Shown: positions 62,332-64,000 of the stretch, piece by piece
How the letters are laid out: each line of letters starts with the position of its first letter
Position numbering within the stretch: position 1 is the first letter of the stretch
Assembly: GCF_905220975.1 (NCBI RefSeq)
Contig: NZ_CAJNBK010000007.1
Span: 62,001 to 126,000, forward strand
From: Paraburkholderia haematera
GTDB taxonomy: Bacteria; Pseudomonadota; Gammaproteobacteria; Burkholderiales; Burkholderiaceae
Direction: 5' to 3'
Length of the DNA: 64,000 bases
Program-made: the position numbers and the translations under genes
Notes under the pieces: generated by a model
What the model was told of the DNA's origin: nothing
Database searches by the model: none
The model's input: only the letters and a program-made list of their open reading frames with translations

Positions 62332-63813
62332 TCAATAAGCAATACAAACAGACTTACTTTCAGTATAAGAATCAACAATAACCTTCCCATGTTCACGCCC
62401 GATCCCGGACGCCTTAAACCCGCCGAACGGCATAGCAGGATCAACCATATTGTGCGTATTGACCCAAACAGTTCCCGCTTCAAGCCCATCAACCAACCGC
62501 AGTGCCTTATCGAGCTGATTAGTCCAGACACTCGCGCCAAGACCATATTCCGACGCATTGGCCTGCGCCAGCACTTCATCGATATCGTCATAAGGCATAG
62601 CCACAAGCACCGGCCCGAACACCTCCTCCCTGACAACAGAAAGCGGCTTGCATGCGCGATTGGCAATCACCGTCGGCCGAACAAAAAAACCATCCGCATC
62701 AACGGCCGCATCGCGCGACAGAATCTCGCCACCTTCCAGCTTGCCGTGCGCAATCATGCCCATGACCTTGTCGCGGTGCCGCGCGGAGACCATGGGTCCC
62801 ATCTGCGTCGCGGCATCGAAACCCGAACCCAATGTAATGCCGTCGGCGACCGCCGCAATGCCTTGCACGACTTCGTCATAGATCGATCGCGCAACGTACA
62901 GGCGCGAACCCGCGGTGCAGACCTGCCCATGGTTGAAGAAAATCGCCCCTGCCGCGCCTTCAATCGCTTTCTTCGGATCGCAATCGTCCAGCACGATCAC
63001 AGGGCTTTTACCGCCCAGCTCCAGCGACGCCCGTTTCAGATCGTCAGCACACTGGCGGCCAATGATGCGGCCCACTTCGGTCGATCCCGTGAAAGTGACT
63101 TTGTTCACCAGAGGATGCTTGACCAACGCCGCGCCGGCTGTTTCGCCCCGGCCGGTCACGACGTTGAATACGCCAGGCGGGAAGCCTGCTTCGTGTGCCA
63201 GTTCGGCCAGACGGATCGCTGTTAAAGGGGTTTCTTCGGCCGGCTTCAGCACGACGGTGCATCCGCATGCGAGTGCCGGGGCGATTTTCCAGACCGCCAT
63301 CAGCAGCGGGAAATTCCACGGGACGATTGCAGCGACGACGCCCACCGGGACGCGTTTCGTCGATGCGTTGTAACGGGTGCCAGGCGGGAAGGGGATCGAC
63401 AGGTCAAAAGTCGTGCCCTCGATTTTGGTGGCCCAGCCGGCCATGTAGCGCAGCCATTGGACGCTGCCTGATACTTCCAGCATCTTTGAGAAGGCTATTA
63501 GTTTTCCCTGGTTTAGGGTTTCTAGTGTGGCTAGCTCGTCAGTGTGTTGTTCGATCAGGTCGGCTAGTTTTAGTAGCAGATGCTCCCGGCTGGCGGGCGG
63601 CATTCTGCGCCAGGTGGCTGAGTCGAAGGCCGCTTTTGAAGTTTGGACCGCGTGGTCGATGTCGGTTTCCGATGCGTCTGGGATTTGGGTTAGCTCTTGT
63701 CCTGTTGCTGGGTTGTAGATTGGGAAGGTTTTGCCTGCGGCGGCTGGGGTTTTTTCGCCGTTGATGAACATGGTGTGGGGGAGTTGGGGTGTTTGGCTAT
63801 TTTTTTCGGGCAT
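62332..63813 (-). CDS. NAD-dependent aldehyde dehydrogenase, phenylacetaldehyde/betaine-aldehyde type
   Basis: Protein of 493 residues. Motifs are FPIYNPATGQELTQIPDASE, VAAIVPWNFPLLMAVWKIAP, VTFTGSTEVGRIIG, LELGGKSPVIVLDDCDPKKA, catalytic Cys in NHGQVCTAGSRLY and VREEVFGPVLVAMPYDD. The C-terminal PFGGFKASGIGREHGK is typical of the broad class that includes phenylacetaldehyde and betaine aldehyde dehydrogenases; the substrate cannot be told. ATG 63811-63813 has GGAGAAG upstream. The frame open to 63981 reads through the intergenic repeat and is rejected. Base use in the first codons is T-rich on the plus strand, unlike the rest. Confidence 0.9.
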   Translation of the reverse strand: MPEKNSQTPQLPHTMFINGEKTPAAAGKTFPIYNPATGQELTQIPDASETDIDHAVQTSKAAFDSATWRRMPPASREHLLLKLADLIEQHTDELATLETLNQGKLIAFSKMLEVSGSVQWLRYMAGWATKIEGTTFDLSIPFPPGTRYNASTKRVPVGVVAAIVPWNFPLLMAVWKIAPALACGCTVVLKPAEETPLTAIRLAELAHEAGFPPGVFNVVTGRGETAGAALVKHPLVNKVTFTGSTEVGRIIGRQCADDLKRASLELGGKSPVIVLDDCDPKKAIEGAAGAIFFNHGQVCTAGSRLYVARSIYDEVVQGIAAVADGITLGSGFDAATQMGPMVSARHRDKVMGMIAHGKLEGGEILSRDAAVDADGFFVRPTVIANRACKPLSVVREEVFGPVLVAMPYDDIDEVLAQANASEYGLGASVWTNQLDKALRLVDGLEAGTVWVNTHNMVDPAMPFGGFKASGIGREHGKVIVDSYTESKSVCIAY

Positions 63814-63872
63814 TTTGTGGCTTCTCCGGGGGGGATTGGTGGGGGTGTTTTTGTTGCTTGCTCTTGGGATGG

Positions 63873-64000
63873 TGGCCTTTCCTTGCTTTGTTAGTGGTTT
63901 ATTAGCGTTGCCCCTGTGCGGGGCGGCACCTACTTTTCTTTGCCTGCCGCAAAGAAAAGTAGGCAAAAGAAAGCGGCTCACACCGCAAGCTCTTAAGTGG
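63873..64000 (+). repeat. dispersed intergenic repeat, copy C (runs off window)
   Basis: GGCCTTTCCTTG then GCCCC-TGTGC-GGGGC and ACTTTTCTTTGC/GCAAAGAAAAGT, the same layout as copy A, continuing to the window end at AAGCTCTTAAGTGG. Confidence 0.85.

Overview
The window looks like a chromosome segment of a GC-rich beta-proteobacterium of the order Burkholderiales, most likely Paraburkholderia or a close relative. The basis is a cepacian-type exopolysaccharide cluster (bce genes), a nitrate reductase fused to a flavoprotein reductase, an OmpC-like porin of the Burkholderia type, GcvA-like LysR regulators and uniformly high GC with GC-rich third positions. No rRNA, tRNA, CRISPR array or IS transposase was seen.

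1-16,961 and 36,435-39,232: exopolysaccharide. bceH-I-J-K (glycosyltransferases and a Wzy-type polymerase) are translationally coupled on the plus strand. A Fic/AbiEi fusion gene with a six-copy operator array comes next. bceO-bceV-bceN (acyltransferase, SGNH hydrolase, GDP-mannose 4,6-dehydratase) run on the minus strand. A secreted beta-propeller-like protein, the flippase bceQ and the double glycosyltransferase bceR follow on the plus strand. bceS (acyltransferase) and bceT (UDP-glucose pyrophosphorylase) lie beyond an inserted island. Together they supply sugar nucleotides, build, decorate, flip and polymerise the repeat unit.

17,080-36,430: an accessory island between the convergent genes bceR and bceS. 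It has a Sec-exported RHS/YD-repeat protein with a short C-terminal toxin tip and an immunity candidate, SymE-like small proteins, and two further displaced RHS tips, each with its own immunity candidate. A compact element sits between the tips: a divergent XRE repressor with a perfect palindromic operator, a 1010-residue CHC2/Toprim/P-loop primase-ATPase, a tyrosine recombinase overlapping it, and about 0.75 kb of dense hairpins including a 95-nt attC-like one. A 6,697-bp unit (RHS tip, immunity gene, symE and the whole element) is present twice in direct tandem, at 20,830-27,526 and 27,527-34,223. The junctions lie in RHS tip homology.

39,398-43,216: glcG-glcB (malate synthase G) and a divergent MOSC-domain protein. 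43,217-52,412: nitrate assimilation. A sigma-54 promoter, an ANTAR-type hexaloop hairpin and an intrinsic terminator precede nirB-nirD-nasA(fusion). A second sigma-54 promoter precedes the nitrate transporter.

52,490-64,000: a truncated SRPBCC gene with an ArsR regulator; a porin; an operon for an AldA-like dehydrogenase, an MFS transporter, an enolase-superfamily protein and a GMC oxidoreductase, probably for sugar-acid or polyol catabolism; a convergent LysR regulator; and a second aldehyde dehydrogenase flanked by copies of a dispersed intergenic repeat.

Starts were adjusted from the longest open frames where a ribosome binding site or ATGA overlap supported it. Family assignments come from recognised motifs, not from database searches.
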